From contig JAKTNV010000004.1 of NCBI GenBank assembly GCA_022747635.1, positions 19,282,969 through 19,346,968 on the forward strand: DNA of 64,000 bases. Direction: 5' to 3'. Source of the stretch: Hetaerina americana. Lineage: Eukaryota > Arthropoda > Insecta > Odonata > Calopterygidae. Shown here piece by piece: positions 43,101 to 55,396 of this stretch. The position numbers and the translations under genes are program-made. The notes below the pieces were generated by a model, which was not told where the DNA came from, ran no database searches, and saw nothing but the letters and a program-made list of their open reading frames with translations. The first letter of the stretch is position 1. The number at the start of each line of letters is the position of its first letter.

Positions 43101-44549
43101 CGGGACTAATTAACTAAAGCCGTCATGTAAAGTCGCTGCAAAAGAGTACTGATCCTATTCAGGTGCCAATGGTTCCAATTTGCCTTCCTTCAGCGATCTT
43201 ACCAAGTAATTCAAATTTCATTATTTTAAGCCAATATTACGTATATTCGCATAGACATTTCATTTGTGAAGTGTTGCCTATGCGATTTGATTTCGATCTC
43301 CTGATCTCCTATCTCTCTAGCGTCTTACCTTAAACTGTGCTGTAGTTTTTTTTAGGATATCCGTCCTTTGATGTTCGTGCATGATCACCATTGATACTTT
43401 GACATCCTGTAAGGTGAATGCATAAATAACATAATGTAGGGAATACAAAATGATATCCAAATGATACACAATCCATATTAGTTTTAGGGATCGTCCAAAA
43501 CATGGCCTCAAAAGGTAGATTAGATCGATTTCCAAAGAAAATGTATGAAAAAATCAGCTCTCTAAAAACCGAGAGCATTAACGGAAGCTTCTCAAAATGA
43601 CCAAGATTAAGTGTCTATCTAAGCCCGCTGGTAAAAGATCACATCCTAGTCTAACGACATCCAACATCATAATACGAGTACATAATGTAAACTATCAAGG
43701 GATGTTGTAGTGATACCATGGTAGCGTTCTTACCTGTTAATCTGGATGGTACCGTTTCGAATTATATCATACAATATATTATAATAAGGAATTGGAGGAG
43801 AGGAGGGGGGTTCCAACTAGAACCCATTACTCCCCCAAAACGTCCTTTTGAAGGGTGCCATTACTTCCATCTACTATTCTTGTAAAATTTTCTGCCTGAA
43901 GATTTCAATGCTGAAATTAAATGTGCCAAATAAAATTGTAGTTGCACAATACGAGTACATGGTGTTCCTCATTTTGTGTCCCCACCTCCCTTCCTTTGGA
44001 AGAGGATAGCAGGTTCCTTCAGCGCAGTTTCATGAAAATATATCATGAGCTTCATGCCAAAGGAGTGATATGATTCTCAGAATTTCATGTTAGACCTGTT
44101 AATTGTTAAGATATTATGTAAAAAGCAATTATTGTTCATAAATATGAGAAAAAATGCAATAATCAAGTTAATACGAATAAAATCATGTTACCATAACTGT
44201 AAATTAGTGCGATAAATAAAGGTGAATTGCATGTCAAACCCCGAATGTCGAATGCCCGATTCAAGGATTCGTTTTTATGGGCTCATTTGGATCTAAAGAA
44301 GACCAATTATGTTTTCATAATATTTTTTATAATTGAGATGAATGCACGTTCAGTCATTTTCTTCTTGGAAGTAGTGATTCATCCATAATTCGGTTTGCAG
44401 AAAATTGGTCACTTTGTTTCCCTTAAATGACTTGTAGCATTAATCCTTCTTCCGACAGATATATTTAATTTTTTACGTAATTTTTCTCTTGAGAGCATTG
44501 AGTGACCTTGTGCATTACGTGCTCCAGGCATCTCCGCGAAGAGTTGCAT
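40108..44549. other. No gene seen; small GC-rich patch 41480-41650
   Basis: The patch 41480-41650 (CGCTCGGGGGCACC...) gives frames of 62-104 codons on both strands with no domain. Other frames (41984, 42156, 42546, 43317-43578) are equally anonymous. The rest is AT-rich. Confidence 0.5.
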
Positions 44550-45640
44550 GCTTGCGTAGATTACAAGCCAAATGCAGATTTGCACACCCCGGACAAATTG
44601 CTCGACCCACGTTGCCTCCGTAGGAGCGTCGTCCTCTGCGGGGGAGGGGCGCGGAGAGAGAGAGAAGAGGAAGGGAACGGCTTTGATTGCGTGAGAGTTG
44701 CGGGTTGTTGTTACTTTGGGTCGCTGTCCTCGATACCCCAGCGCGGCTCCATGCGCGGGCGACAGAGTGGGGAAGGGACACGAGCGTAGTTGGGTGGATG
44801 GGGGGGGGGGGGCGAGCGAGATGGATGGCGGATTGCAAAGGACGTGTGGTAGGAGGGAGTGGGGACGAGGGTCGGAGGAAGCAGAAAAATGGGGAGTGAG
44901 TGAACCAGGAGAGTGGGGAGGAAGGGGAACCTGTTTAGACGTGCCAATTGAACGAGGGGTCCGACCGAGGGTCCTGTGCGTGGTGAATAGCAAATGCTCC
45001 CCAGAGATGGCCACGGTCGGCTGCTGGGAAGTGTCTGGGAGAGAGAGGGGTTCTGATCGTGCGGTAGTGGATCGTGTATGCAGTATGTGTGCGTGTATGG
45101 GGGTTGGTGACCGTTTCGACCGGGGAGTTGTGACGTTTAAGAGGATGGTAACCAATTTGGTTTGGGTCGATCACATTAACGAAGGCAAGTGTGGCGCATA
45201 GTGTGTGGGACTGCCGCAGACGACCACCCTATGGTCGGCCCATTTTTATGTCCGCGATCCCTTATCAGATGGTTCCATCACCTAATACTCCGCGTCGTTC
45301 TCTTTCATCTCCCTCCCCCCACCCTCGATCCCCCCTCTTCCGACCACCCTTTCGCCTCGTCGCTTCCACCACGACCATCTACCGTTTCAATCTTTCCGCC
45401 GTGGTGCATGGTGGTTGGTTCCGTGGCCGGTGTGAGTTTCACCCTACATGTCTCTTGTCTCTCTCAGTTTTCTCCTCCTCCCTGAGCGAGCACTTTCACT
45501 CTTTCCTCCGTCGCGCCAGGGGCCGTCGTGATCTTCCTCATTGTCATTCTCCTGCTTGATATCGTCCTTGCGCATGTCGGGCACACAATGCGTTCTTAGT
45601 GCTGTTGATGTAGCGTTCCCGCGCGTGGTGCTCTGCGTTT
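44550..45640. other. GC-rich island, possible promoter/first-exon region
   Basis: About 1 kb of GC- and CpG-rich sequence in AT-rich surroundings. The plus strand is G-rich from about 44780 to 44940 (with a run of a dozen G near 44801-44812) and C-rich from about 45295 to 45380. Overlapping open frames up to 248 codons (minus, 44409-45155) and 167 codons (plus, 44698-45201) look compositional: Pro/Ser/Thr/His-rich on one strand, Gly/Arg-rich on the other. I recognise no domain and do not call a gene. Confidence 0.45.
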
Positions 45641-47394
45641 TTATCCGGCCTAGGTTAATTTAATCAGTTTAAAGTAAATTCTTCATGTTGCGAACAAAAA
45701 CGCAAAGTGCATTTTAACATAAAGTGTACCCTGGGCGGTATTTTAGCCCTCTACATTTTTGTTAGTCTCCTTCTCGATTACAGGTTACAGTAAACTTAAC
45801 CAAACGGTGATAAACGAGGTTATTTCAGGCTCTTAGAAACGTCTGGTAATAAAAGTACTACTGCTTGACAGCATCTATATCATACCCTTCGAACCGTTTT
45901 GTGGATTTTCGGCACTAATTCAAGACACTTGCCTTTGTTGTGTAAATGAGAAGTGGTCGTGGAAGAAATGTCAAATGGCAATACGTTTTCGATTGTAATT
46001 GTTGGATTGCTTAGTTTAAATATTATTGCGATTTGAAAAAAGGGCGATTGATTATTTAAATGTATCATTGTTTGGAGTTGAAATATCTTATTTTATCCGA
46101 ACTTTCTACTTTCCGGTATATTTTAGGAGCATAAAAAGTAAATTGGTGCCCTAAACCTTTCTAAAAGCCCTATTCTCAGTTGTTATATCGGCGTCTGGAG
46201 AGACTCCCTCTCAAGATTCTCTAGTAGCCATTTCGAGTTTGGCTATCTGCTTCCCATATTTTTCCGAAAATGGAGAAATTTCGTTGAACTATAAAATTCC
46301 ACAGTCAAAATGTTTCCATTATCTTCTAAATACCTTCCCATTACAAAGTATATTATTTCATTTCATCTCAATATGTTATGCAAATTCCATAAAGTTACGC
46401 CTGGGACAACAAATTCCTTTACTCTGTTATTGGTTTTCTTCCAGCATGCCTAATGAAGTCCTGTTTCTTCTAGTGATAACCATATATATTTCAAGCCTGC
46501 GTATCCCACAATAGTTTGCAGACATGTATGTCTCCAATGTACTTTATTTACTCGACCCTTTTATTAATATTGTCATTTCTTTGCCACCATTTTTTGCATT
46601 CTGAAGTTTCTTACCGATTATTTATATTAATTTATTCTGCTCCCCATTCTTTATGCCATTCCGAAAAAAGGAAAAGCTCTTGAGATAGCGGCTGACGATC
46701 AGACGTTTTCATTCTAGTTAATATTACCCGGTACTATTGTCAAATAAGTGTTTCACTCAATGCTAGGACAGATTTGAGGGGTATTAATGCGTTATTTATG
46801 TAGTAAAATGGACTTTGCCGAAGCCTTTAATCACCAAATTTCATCATCCGTAGATTTTGCCCGAAAAAATACAAATTTTGGCTCCGAAATTTCCGCAATT
46901 TTTCAATCTTAGAAGAATTGCAGCAAATTTTGCTGACGAGCCCTTCTCATCACATAAGGTTCGTGTCCTGAGTGGAAAAGTCAATTTCCGAAAAGAAGAA
47001 ATTGAAGCATAAAAAATCTAAGGCACTTGGTTTATTATCTGGAAAAAATTATAAATGTTGCATTGGCTATATTGATATTTTAATCGAAAAATTACAAGGC
47101 CATGTGAATTGCTTTGTACCATCGACCCTTTTGATATCTTAACGTAGACTCTAGTTCCATTTTATTGTTAATTTATGTTTCTGTGTTGTGAAAATATTGT
47201 TTTTAATTGTTTAATTTTACTTGCAGGTGAGTTACCTCCAGCGAAACTGTTTTATGCTGTCGATGGGACCTCATCGCGGAGAAGGAATAAGTATTCTTGA
47301 AGAGCACTAAGGAGTTACTTCAGTATTTAACTTTGCGCGAACGCAGGAGTAAAAAAAAACAATAACGTTAGATTTTTACGTTTCTTGGGAGAAT
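45641..47394. other. No gene seen
   Basis: AT-rich. A TTTTACTTGCAG|GTGAG word near 47216-47231 is acceptor-like and donor-like at once and gives no support for an exon. The 91-codon frame at 46239-46514 has no domain. Confidence 0.5.
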
Positions 47395-47710
47395 ATGCTA
47401 GGGGAGGCGACCGAGAACTGAGGTCATTTGCGCCATTGTTGGACAATTTGGCAATTTGATGGAGGAAGGATTTTCAGGGAATTGGGAAAGGGTGGAGGGA
47501 AATCCGGTGTCAGCGTTAGCCTACTCATAACGAGAGATTTCCTTCTGAAGAACGGCTTACTCTTCTTGGAAATACTGTTCACATAGCACTCAAAGGAGGG
47601 CTCAGTATACTACTGAAAAGTCCTGCGACCTCCGGGATTCGAACCGGACCCTTCGAGGTGGTAAGCCTTTAAATAGGCCACCGTTCCGGCCTGATTACAT
47701 TTTATTTTGT
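47395..47710 (-). mobile_element. tRNA-derived SINE, minus strand
   Basis: On the minus strand a tRNA-like head starts near 47700: GGAACGGTGGCCTATTTAAAGG (degenerate A box and D-arm), then TACCACCTCGAAGG, then a B box GGTTCGAATCC (plus-strand GGATTCGAACC, about 47637-47647). Acceptor stems do not pair, so it is not a tRNA gene. Body sequence continues toward about 47395, including GCGCAAATGACCTCAGTTCTCGGTCGCC (plus coordinates about 47407-47434, reverse strand). The family differs from the SINE at 1406. Its exact ends are uncertain. Confidence 0.6.
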
Positions 47711-49239
47711 AAAAATTAAAAACTAGGAACCAATTTCTCTACCCTGACGAAGATTAGAAATACTTGTCGGTTCGTCGAAATGGCAAGCGATTCCTGCCTG
47801 CACACACCGTGATCGTAGTTTCTCAGTCAGTAAGCGACATTTTGTATAAATTCACTCTATTGTTACAAGGTGGAGTTGTAAACCCATTCTAATCGGCTCA
47901 TGAGGAAACTAGGATCTCTCGCTTGTACTTATCACTTAATCGCCATGTGATCTTAATGGAGCTTGTCGTACAAATTACCCCTGCCGTCTAAAAATAAGTC
48001 TTCTAATGAAAATATTGAATACGTATTTAGTAGTCAAAGAAATTAGATCCCTATTATCCTCCAAAATTGTATTTTATTATTTTTTGTAGTTATTATTTTC
48101 CTGTTTCTCTTTAGGTGGTAAAATACTATAGGATTGCGTTAGCCTGGGTCAGCAGAATTAATTTCGGAAACGTACTTTTAATTTACTTAATGGTCAATTT
48201 AACCTTGTGAGAAATTCACAAGACTACTTGGAATTTTTCACCTATTGTAACTGACACTCTACTGTTAAACGCAATGCAATGTGCATTTAATATATTTTTA
48301 AATTTCTACATAATTAGTGCTTCGTCACAAGGGCCCATTTCCTTGGAATTGGAATGTAAAAAGTCTTCGCGAGGCGGTATTTGCTACCGTCGTATTCTTA
48401 TTTTGCTCTCAAAGATATCATTTTTTAATTTAATTCTCTGGCGAATTTAGCGCAGTGGGGTTTTCCAATCTCCATTAATTTTCGTCTTGAGATCAACATC
48501 CTTTATTGCCTGAATGGAAGTTCTGCAGCTGGGAAATCTGTGTTGCTACACTCCCACTCTTTCATTCTTAATTTCTTTCAGAGCAAGCTGCTGTGCGAAT
48601 ATATCTTTTTTAAGCCATGGGCGAGGTTGCCTCATCATTTTCCTCCTCACTGCACATTAGGATGTGTCTATCACACGAGATTTTTCGGGTAATATAAGTA
48701 GGCACTTGTCATTTTTTAACGAATCAACGGAAAATTCTTTCCTTTAAAACTGAACAATGTTTTTGGACCTAATTCAAACTTCCAGTTATAGGTACTCGAA
48801 TTACTGATTTTCGTTTCCCTTTTTCCAGCCCGTAGACATAATGTTGTTATAGCGATTTAATATTTTCATGTGCGGTAGAAGCTCTTCGTGTGTTTTATCT
48901 TCAGTGCGAAACTTCTTGTGTCGTCATTAAATACTTTGTATTAATTGGGGTTCTGCAGTAGGGATTCATGGAATATTTTTATGCATTTGAGAACGATAAG
49001 TATAGCTTAAACGAAGGGAATAAGGCCACATGGGTTCTCTTGAGGAACGTTAATGAGTCTTCGACAAGCATACGCCCTAGAATTCGTTACTTGTTTCTCT
49101 GTTTCCGCGCGTTCAATCGACGATGTCGTTGTGTTTTTGAGAAAATGTCCTAATCTGCAAATTTGAAAGGGAAAACGCGTTTTCGTTCCTGCGTGGGGAA
49201 ATGAGCGAGAAACCATACTTGGAGCGGCATTGCATTCAG
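47711..49239. other. No gene seen
   Basis: A CTGACGA...TCGTCGAAA stem-loop at 47744-47780 resembles the Penelope-associated motif at 28196-28222. Otherwise plain AT-rich sequence. Confidence 0.45.
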
Positions 49240-49690
49240 CTGTCCAGTGGCGTCTCTCTGCATGGATCCGTTTCGAGTCCGATGTTGCCGAAGAGAAAAC
49301 AAACGCCGAGCATCCCTTAAAGGGCTAAGTCACAGCTTCCCTTGGCCAACTACACAACTGCTTATCGTATCCATTTGCAGTTACGGCGCCTGGCTCCAAC
49401 CCTCCCTACCCCCGCCCTCTTGCGTGAAAATGTCTCGGAAGAATGGCCCTGATTAAACACCTCTCCCAGTTCTCCGCGTGGTGGTTTAAAGCTTCTCCCC
49501 CCCCATTCCACCCTGTGCAAGTTCACGGAAGTCGTAACGCAGAGAGGCGGCGGCGAAGAAAACTGAGAAGGGTATCGCGTAAAAGGGTGTGAGAGCGTTC
49601 TGTCCGAGCGAAGTGGGTGCCGTAACCGCTGTGACGTTTCGTAGTTGTGGGTAATTGTTGGGAGTTCAGTAACCATGTGCCGCAGGTAAA
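49240..49690 (+). promoter_or_regulatory. GC-rich promoter-like stretch with initiator and start/donor word
   Basis: A CpG-containing stretch ends with TTCAGT (arthropod initiator-like TCAGT at 49666-49670). Next comes ACCATGTGCCGCAG|GTAAAT, an ATG at 49675 followed 11 bases later by a strong splice-donor consensus (CAG|GTAAAT). This could be a transcription start with a very short coding first exon, or chance. Upstream TGACGT near 49632 is CRE-like. No downstream exon can be identified. Confidence 0.25.
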
Positions 49691-52039
49691 TAACCTAGTT
49701 GTGTGATGCTGTCTCCCATTAGTATGATGATTTGAAACGCATCTAAAGTATTGATATCACAGAATTTTCATACCAAATAATATTGGTTATACTTATCAAC
49801 ATCATTGATTAGTGCGCGAAATGTTTACCATGATTTATTAGGAAATTTTCTCTTATCGTGATCGTTATGAAAACGATTGATGTCATTGAGTGTTTCTGGC
49901 TGCATATGGGTCTGAAGTGGAGAATAATACAATGAATAAGTAGCTTGTGGTAAAAGAGTTAGAAAACTTAAATGCGCAAGTCCGAAATTAAAAAAAAATA
50001 TTTCTCTGCTTATAAGTTTGGCCGTGTTTTGGATTCGGATAGTAAAAATATTTAGGAAATTAGAAACAGAATCACGTTAGGTAAAGAAAATTCAACGAGG
50101 AGGAGTTCGTCGATGACAGGGACATTGAGTAAGAATGTTTAGAAAAAACCCGTTTTAGCCTTCAGATGGAGCGTGGTTTTGTACGGTTTCGGAAACTTGG
50201 TCGAACTAATAATAAAAGTTGATTGAATTCTTTTGAGATGTTACTCTGAAGAAGGACGGAAAAGGTAAAATGGACGGAAAGGAAAACAAACGACCAGGTA
50301 TTAGTCATGGTGGGTGAGGAGAGAGTTTTGTTGGAAGAAATCCGTAAGAGGAAGGAAATACGTTTTTGATTGGCATAAAATGTTGAAGATTTTGCTGCAG
50401 AGGGGAGAATGTGGGGACTCGAGGTGGGGGTGGGAAAAAGATAGGTATGTTGGACGCAATGGCGGGAGAAAGGATGCGAAATTTAAAGCGACTTTAGTGA
50501 GGGATGTCTGAGTGTTTTTTGTTAGGCGAAGTTAAGAAATGTAGATGTCCAGCGTGGCCATACAAAACCTACCTTTAAAGGAAGACTACCAAAAATAATG
50601 GTATTGGTTGTTAAATGACGCTCGATTTAAATCAAAATTAACATTATAGCAGGCATGTTAAGCTGATTAGTCTGCTTTGTCTGTTGGATTCCTGGTTCAT
50701 TTTAAACTAAATTGTAGAGCTCCACGTATGTATCTTCAGCCGTTTTCAGTTGTTTCGATTCTCCTTCCTCTGCAAGAGTTGTATTAGTAGCAGAATCTGC
50801 TGCAGTAATTACGTTTTTATGAAGTTTCGTCGGGTGAGGCTATTTTGTATTGTAAATTTATTTCCAAAATTCCTTTTAAATAAGTAAATATCCGCTAAAC
50901 GCGGTTGGAACTCGATCTTGGAGGAGCTAGCCTCTACTAATAAGCTCGCTGGCCATCCAACCAACTGTGCGAATCGTAGTCGTCTTCATAGATTCAGTAT
51001 ATAATATTTAACTCAAAAGAGTTAGATTATTGACCTCCCTACCATTTTTGTACGAATTTCAAGCGTCGATGCCTTTTACCTAAACAGAATCTGTGATGGC
51101 GTTAGTAAGTGCCACCCTGCCTAAATTTGCGTGAATTGAGAAAAATTGTTTCCGCAATTTCTGCTTTCTATGGATTATTAACTAAAACAAGTTTGAGTAA
51201 TGTGGAATTCGAACTATAGATTTGCTTTCCCTCAAAGTGCCGTGTTGAATAATTTTGACTGAACATTATATTCTTTTCCTGAATTCATTCTTTTGCGGTG
51301 GCTAAATAAGTTAAATTAGAATGATTAATTCCCGCGTGTTTCCCTTGTTTTCCAAAAAAGCATAACTCGTGTCATCGAGCTTACATGCCCAATGGGGTTG
51401 TGATTGCAACCAAATGATAAATTAGATGGAACTAATTATTCGACTATATGTTTTAGCTAACCGGAAATATAGTATGTCTGACAGTGGGATAGCTATCTCA
51501 GGATCGTTGAACTCCCTTGAGAGTTCTCTCGAAAGTGTGGGGCGTGAATGTTTGCCATAAGTAAACATTTCCTTCGTATAATATTCACGCCGATATTTTT
51601 AATATAATTAATTGCGATCATATAGAACGGCAGTAGTCTCAGTTTCCCAGTCTCGGATGCTGAGTAAAAACAACACGCTCATGGTGAATGCCGTAGGTCC
51701 ATTTCAAAATCATTCATAAAGAATCGGTCGCTAATAAAATATGATGAAATTACTCGTCAACGAGCGATTTCACTTTAAATTTAGTTACTTTCCGTTCGTT
51801 ATTTCGTTTCATTGTCCTCGGGCAAGGGTAAAAAGGTCCTTAAAATGTAAAAAAATGTGCTTCAATGCCATAACCGCCTCAGTGAGACGTACATCTCACG
51901 TCTACGGGTCAGGGGTACACTCTCATGGACCAAAGTAACGCCGTGCCAAAGGTTTTGTCCAGATGCGAGGGCCTCAAAACTTATGGCAGGACTTCATCCG
52001 GCGAGGATAGTCTCAAAACATACTGTTGGTAAGAATTAA
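49691..52039. other. No gene seen
   Basis: AT-rich. The 65-codon frame at 50314-50511 is Lys/Arg/Gly-rich and unrecognised. Confidence 0.5.
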
Positions 52040-52580
52040 TCAGCGAGGGACTAAAGGAGCTCGTGCCATTACGGGAAAGAGGAGACAAGGTCCATGGGAG
52101 GAGACGTGGCGGAGTGCACTCGGGATTTTACGTCCGGACCACAGAAGAAAAGGGGGAGGGTGAGCATACACAAGGAAAAAAGAAGATGGGCTGGGATGGA
52201 GGGGGCGAGATGGGAGAAAGCGTGGTGGTGGGTCGGAGAAGTGGTCTGGTTCTGGGTAGGGGGGTGGAGGGATGGATGGTTGGGGGTTAGCGGCGGTAGA
52301 CGAAGGGAGAGGGGAGGGGGGAATGTCTCGGCGCCACTGCCATCGATCAACTATATCCCGTGCTGCGTCGCAGACACGCGTGCCCCTTAGAATGCCCCTC
52401 CTCTCCTCCCTTCCTACCCTCCCTCCCGGGATCCCAACCCCCGCTCGCCGTGCCCATGCTTTTTCCCCCTCGTTTCACCCTCCGCCTACCACCCTCCATT
52501 CTCCACCCCCACCATCCTCTCCTCCCTAGTTCCACCTCACCCCTCGCGGCAAAGACCTTTCCGGGAGTCGCCGAAATAAA
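52040..52580. other. GC-rich island with purine-to-pyrimidine strand switch
   Basis: The plus strand is strongly G/A-rich from about 52135 to 52325 and strongly C/T-rich from about 52380 to 52545. Open frames of 60-98 codons on both strands follow from this skew (Gly/Trp/Arg-rich or Pro/Ser-rich) and are not genes. Such a tract could form G-quadruplex or triplex structures. Confidence 0.5.
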
Positions 52581-55297
52581 GTTGTGAAATGTTGTGAAAT
52601 GTCCACGACCAGAAAGGAGACGGGAAATCTGATTGCATCACGTTGACACACGTCTTTTAAAATGCCGTTTTAATTACTGAGGCCCTAAAATGCATCCGAG
52701 CTTTTCTGTCCTTCGTGGCCTTTGATTTATGATTCCGGCAGCTTGGGCTCGGTTCACCATTGTTTTATATGGTGCTGTTTACGAATCATTTTGGTAAAAT
52801 CTACTCCCTGCCGATTGATTCTCTTGGCCTGGTTGATTAAGCGCTCCACTGCCAACATGGTTTCCTTAATTGGATACCCGCCGAGGCCTTTTTTATTTTT
52901 ATGTGGATTTTCCAGCAAGCCAACTACGTGTCATTTCTGGTTAAATGTACATCTATTGGTTAACGAATTTCGTAAGACGTAATTGCTGTTAGAACTGTGA
53001 AATTCCTGTGCATTGCAATTTTTATTATTGTTTTAATTTAGAATATTAAATTGCCCGTTTCCAAATGTCAAAATTAGCAAGTAGTTGCACTGTTTCTTGT
53101 AGAAAGAATGGAGTGATAAGTAAGCAGCCTTGCTCGGTGTGGTGGGGAATGAATTGCTTCCTCATTGACTGCGTATGTCGGTTTACAAAGAATTGTCGAG
53201 GTGATGAGTGGTGATCGTAAAAACCTATCGACGGCTTCTCTGCCTCCACTGTTCCATCCAGCCTCCCCATGTCTTCTGTGAGCTCACATGATGACATATT
53301 CCAATCGCAGAAACAGTCTTCCTTGCCTTTACTCTGCGCTTAAAGATGCTGAAGCAGAATCTGCCCGCGTATAAATCGGTTTCTTTCTTTGGTATTTTTC
53401 GGGTGATTACGGAAACTATAGAAGGTTACTCGTTCTAGTGTTTTATCAAATTATGGTATTGCAAATTTAACCAAGGTGGAGATAATACTGGGAAAAAATT
53501 AACTCTGCTTCATTATCCAATACTAATGAGTTTTATTCCATATGATTGTATCTTTGGTATACGCTATAGGTGGTTAATCCAAAATAATGTTCCACTAATA
53601 TTACAATTCAAAAAAGGCTTTTGCTTTGTAGTAGCAATGATTAGCTAATGATGTTGTAGTGAGGTGTTTCTGTTTTTATTACTTGCACAATGCAAATTAT
53701 ATTAAAAGTTGATTAGGAGTCGGGAGGTGTTGCGATCGGTGCAATTCAGCTCTGTACACAGCTTACGTGACTCCTCGACCAAGGATTTTAAAAACCGAAC
53801 TCGAACCAGTCCTCGTATGTTATTTTATTCAATTTATTTATAATTTTCCGTAGAATTTGTTTTTTATAAATGCAATTATTAGCATAGAATGAAATCTTTG
53901 TACACTTTACGCCATCCTTGACTAGGTGAATGTACGTGCACCTATTAGAAATGAAGGGACGGGAATGCATTGCCTTAGGTGTGTGTACGGTACCCAATTC
54001 AAAGGGAAAGTATTTTCAAGGATCAATTTGCCGTCGGGTAATTGGAGTTGAGAATTTAACCTGTTTTGTGCGAAGGTTGGCAAATGCTTTGCATTCCAAA
54101 AATATTTCTCGTTGCCAAAGTGGCTCTTATTAAAGCTTGCGAATCGCTGTGAAAAGTCACACCGGTTCACTCCTTCTTCTGATGAGTCTAATATTTCTCA
54201 TTATTTTGTTTCCAAATGTTAATTTTCCACTTTATTATATAATGAAGTAATAATTTCATATCCTCGGAACTGGTTTCGGCCGTTTTTTATGATGATTGTG
54301 GCGGAATTAATCTCCCTGCGGCTTGAAGCTCTGACGGAGGCACTTTTACAGAAGAATTGCTTTTTGTGTCAATGGTTTTTCGCAGATTAGCTAAATTGAT
54401 AGAAAAATACTGATGGATGATCATTAACAAAAAGTACGCAAAATATTCTCAAGCATGCATATGGCCGGGCAGAGACTCATCCATGTAAAGCCCCTCTCAC
54501 TGTTAGATGGTAGTTTGCCGGTCCGCAACCCTCTCTCCCCTTGAGTTTTTCCAGTCCCCCTACGGAGGCACGCATGGAATATAACAACTTCTCCAAGTTG
54601 CTCGCATGCCGGTGCATATATGCATGCCATTTGGTCGTACGTAATTCTCCTCGAATCTCCCCTTTCGCCCCACCCGCGGGCTTTCAACCCCCTTATCCTA
54701 ACCGCAACCTCTCCCATCCTTCTCCCTACTCCCTTTCCCCACTCGCAACTCACTGTAGTCCCTCCTTGCCCACCTCCTCACTACTATCCTCCTCCCAACG
54801 GAGGCGTATTACCGATTCCATCCGAAAAACCCCAAGAATCTTCATCTTCTTTCATTCCCCCAAAACCACCGCCCTTCTCTCCCTCTCGCTTCGGGAAAAT
54901 CTCTCCATCTCCGTGGGTTTTTTTGAGTGAGAACTCGTCGATTCCCACCCCCGCAGAATTACATCCGCAAGGGACTCCCCTCCTACTTGTCTCGAAATTC
55001 CCTCTCCTCCTTTTTGAGATGATGCGTGCGGGATTGAACTGGAGGTATCATTTTGTTTCGCTTAAATTAACGTTCTATAAAATAATTGTACATCCATTCG
55101 TGGCACTCTACTTTACGAAATCGTTAATAATTTCCCTGTTGTGTGACGTTAAATGTAATTAGTTTCACAATCTGTTTGCAATGGAATTCCGTTTGAATGT
55201 TGGATTTCACATTCCGTCTTCCGAAATTCTTGTCGGGGAAGTTGAAATTATATTTTAATACTTGGTAAATATGTGAATTGATTTTAATAAATCTACA
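52581..55297. other. No gene seen; C-rich patch 54530-54990
   Basis: AT-rich apart from the pyrimidine-rich patch 54650-54990, whose 129- and 180-codon frames are Pro/Ser-rich by composition. No domain or repeat is recognised. Confidence 0.5.
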
Positions 55298-55396
55298 TTT
55301 TAGCCCTCCTACCCTGATTTGAGAATTTCATCCGCCGTTGGGTTTAGTACTAGGAGAGCCCCGCTCACGCCTATCAAACCAATTAACGGTTTATTA
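55298..55396 (+). mobile_element. SINE 3' half (same family as 1406-1694)
   Basis: From AGCCCTCCTACCCTGAT to TTATTAACTGTG the segment aligns with about 1577-1683. Shared words include CCTACCCTGAT, GAATTTCA, CGCCGT, TTAGTACT and ATTAACTGTG, with scattered differences. The tRNA-like head is missing, so the copy is 5'-truncated or decayed. Confidence 0.7.

Noticed and set aside
44409..45155. 248-codon minus-strand open frame
   Set aside because: It lies in a GC-rich, skewed island with equally long frames on the other strand. It is Pro/Ser/Thr/His-rich with no domain, so the length follows from composition.
47630..47705. tRNA gene on the minus strand
   Set aside because: The B box is perfect but the A box is degenerate and the acceptor stem is absent; SINE head.
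54541..55162. 129- and 180-codon plus-strand frames
   Set aside because: Pro/Ser-rich products of a pyrimidine-rich stretch, with two overlapping frames equally open and no recognised domain.
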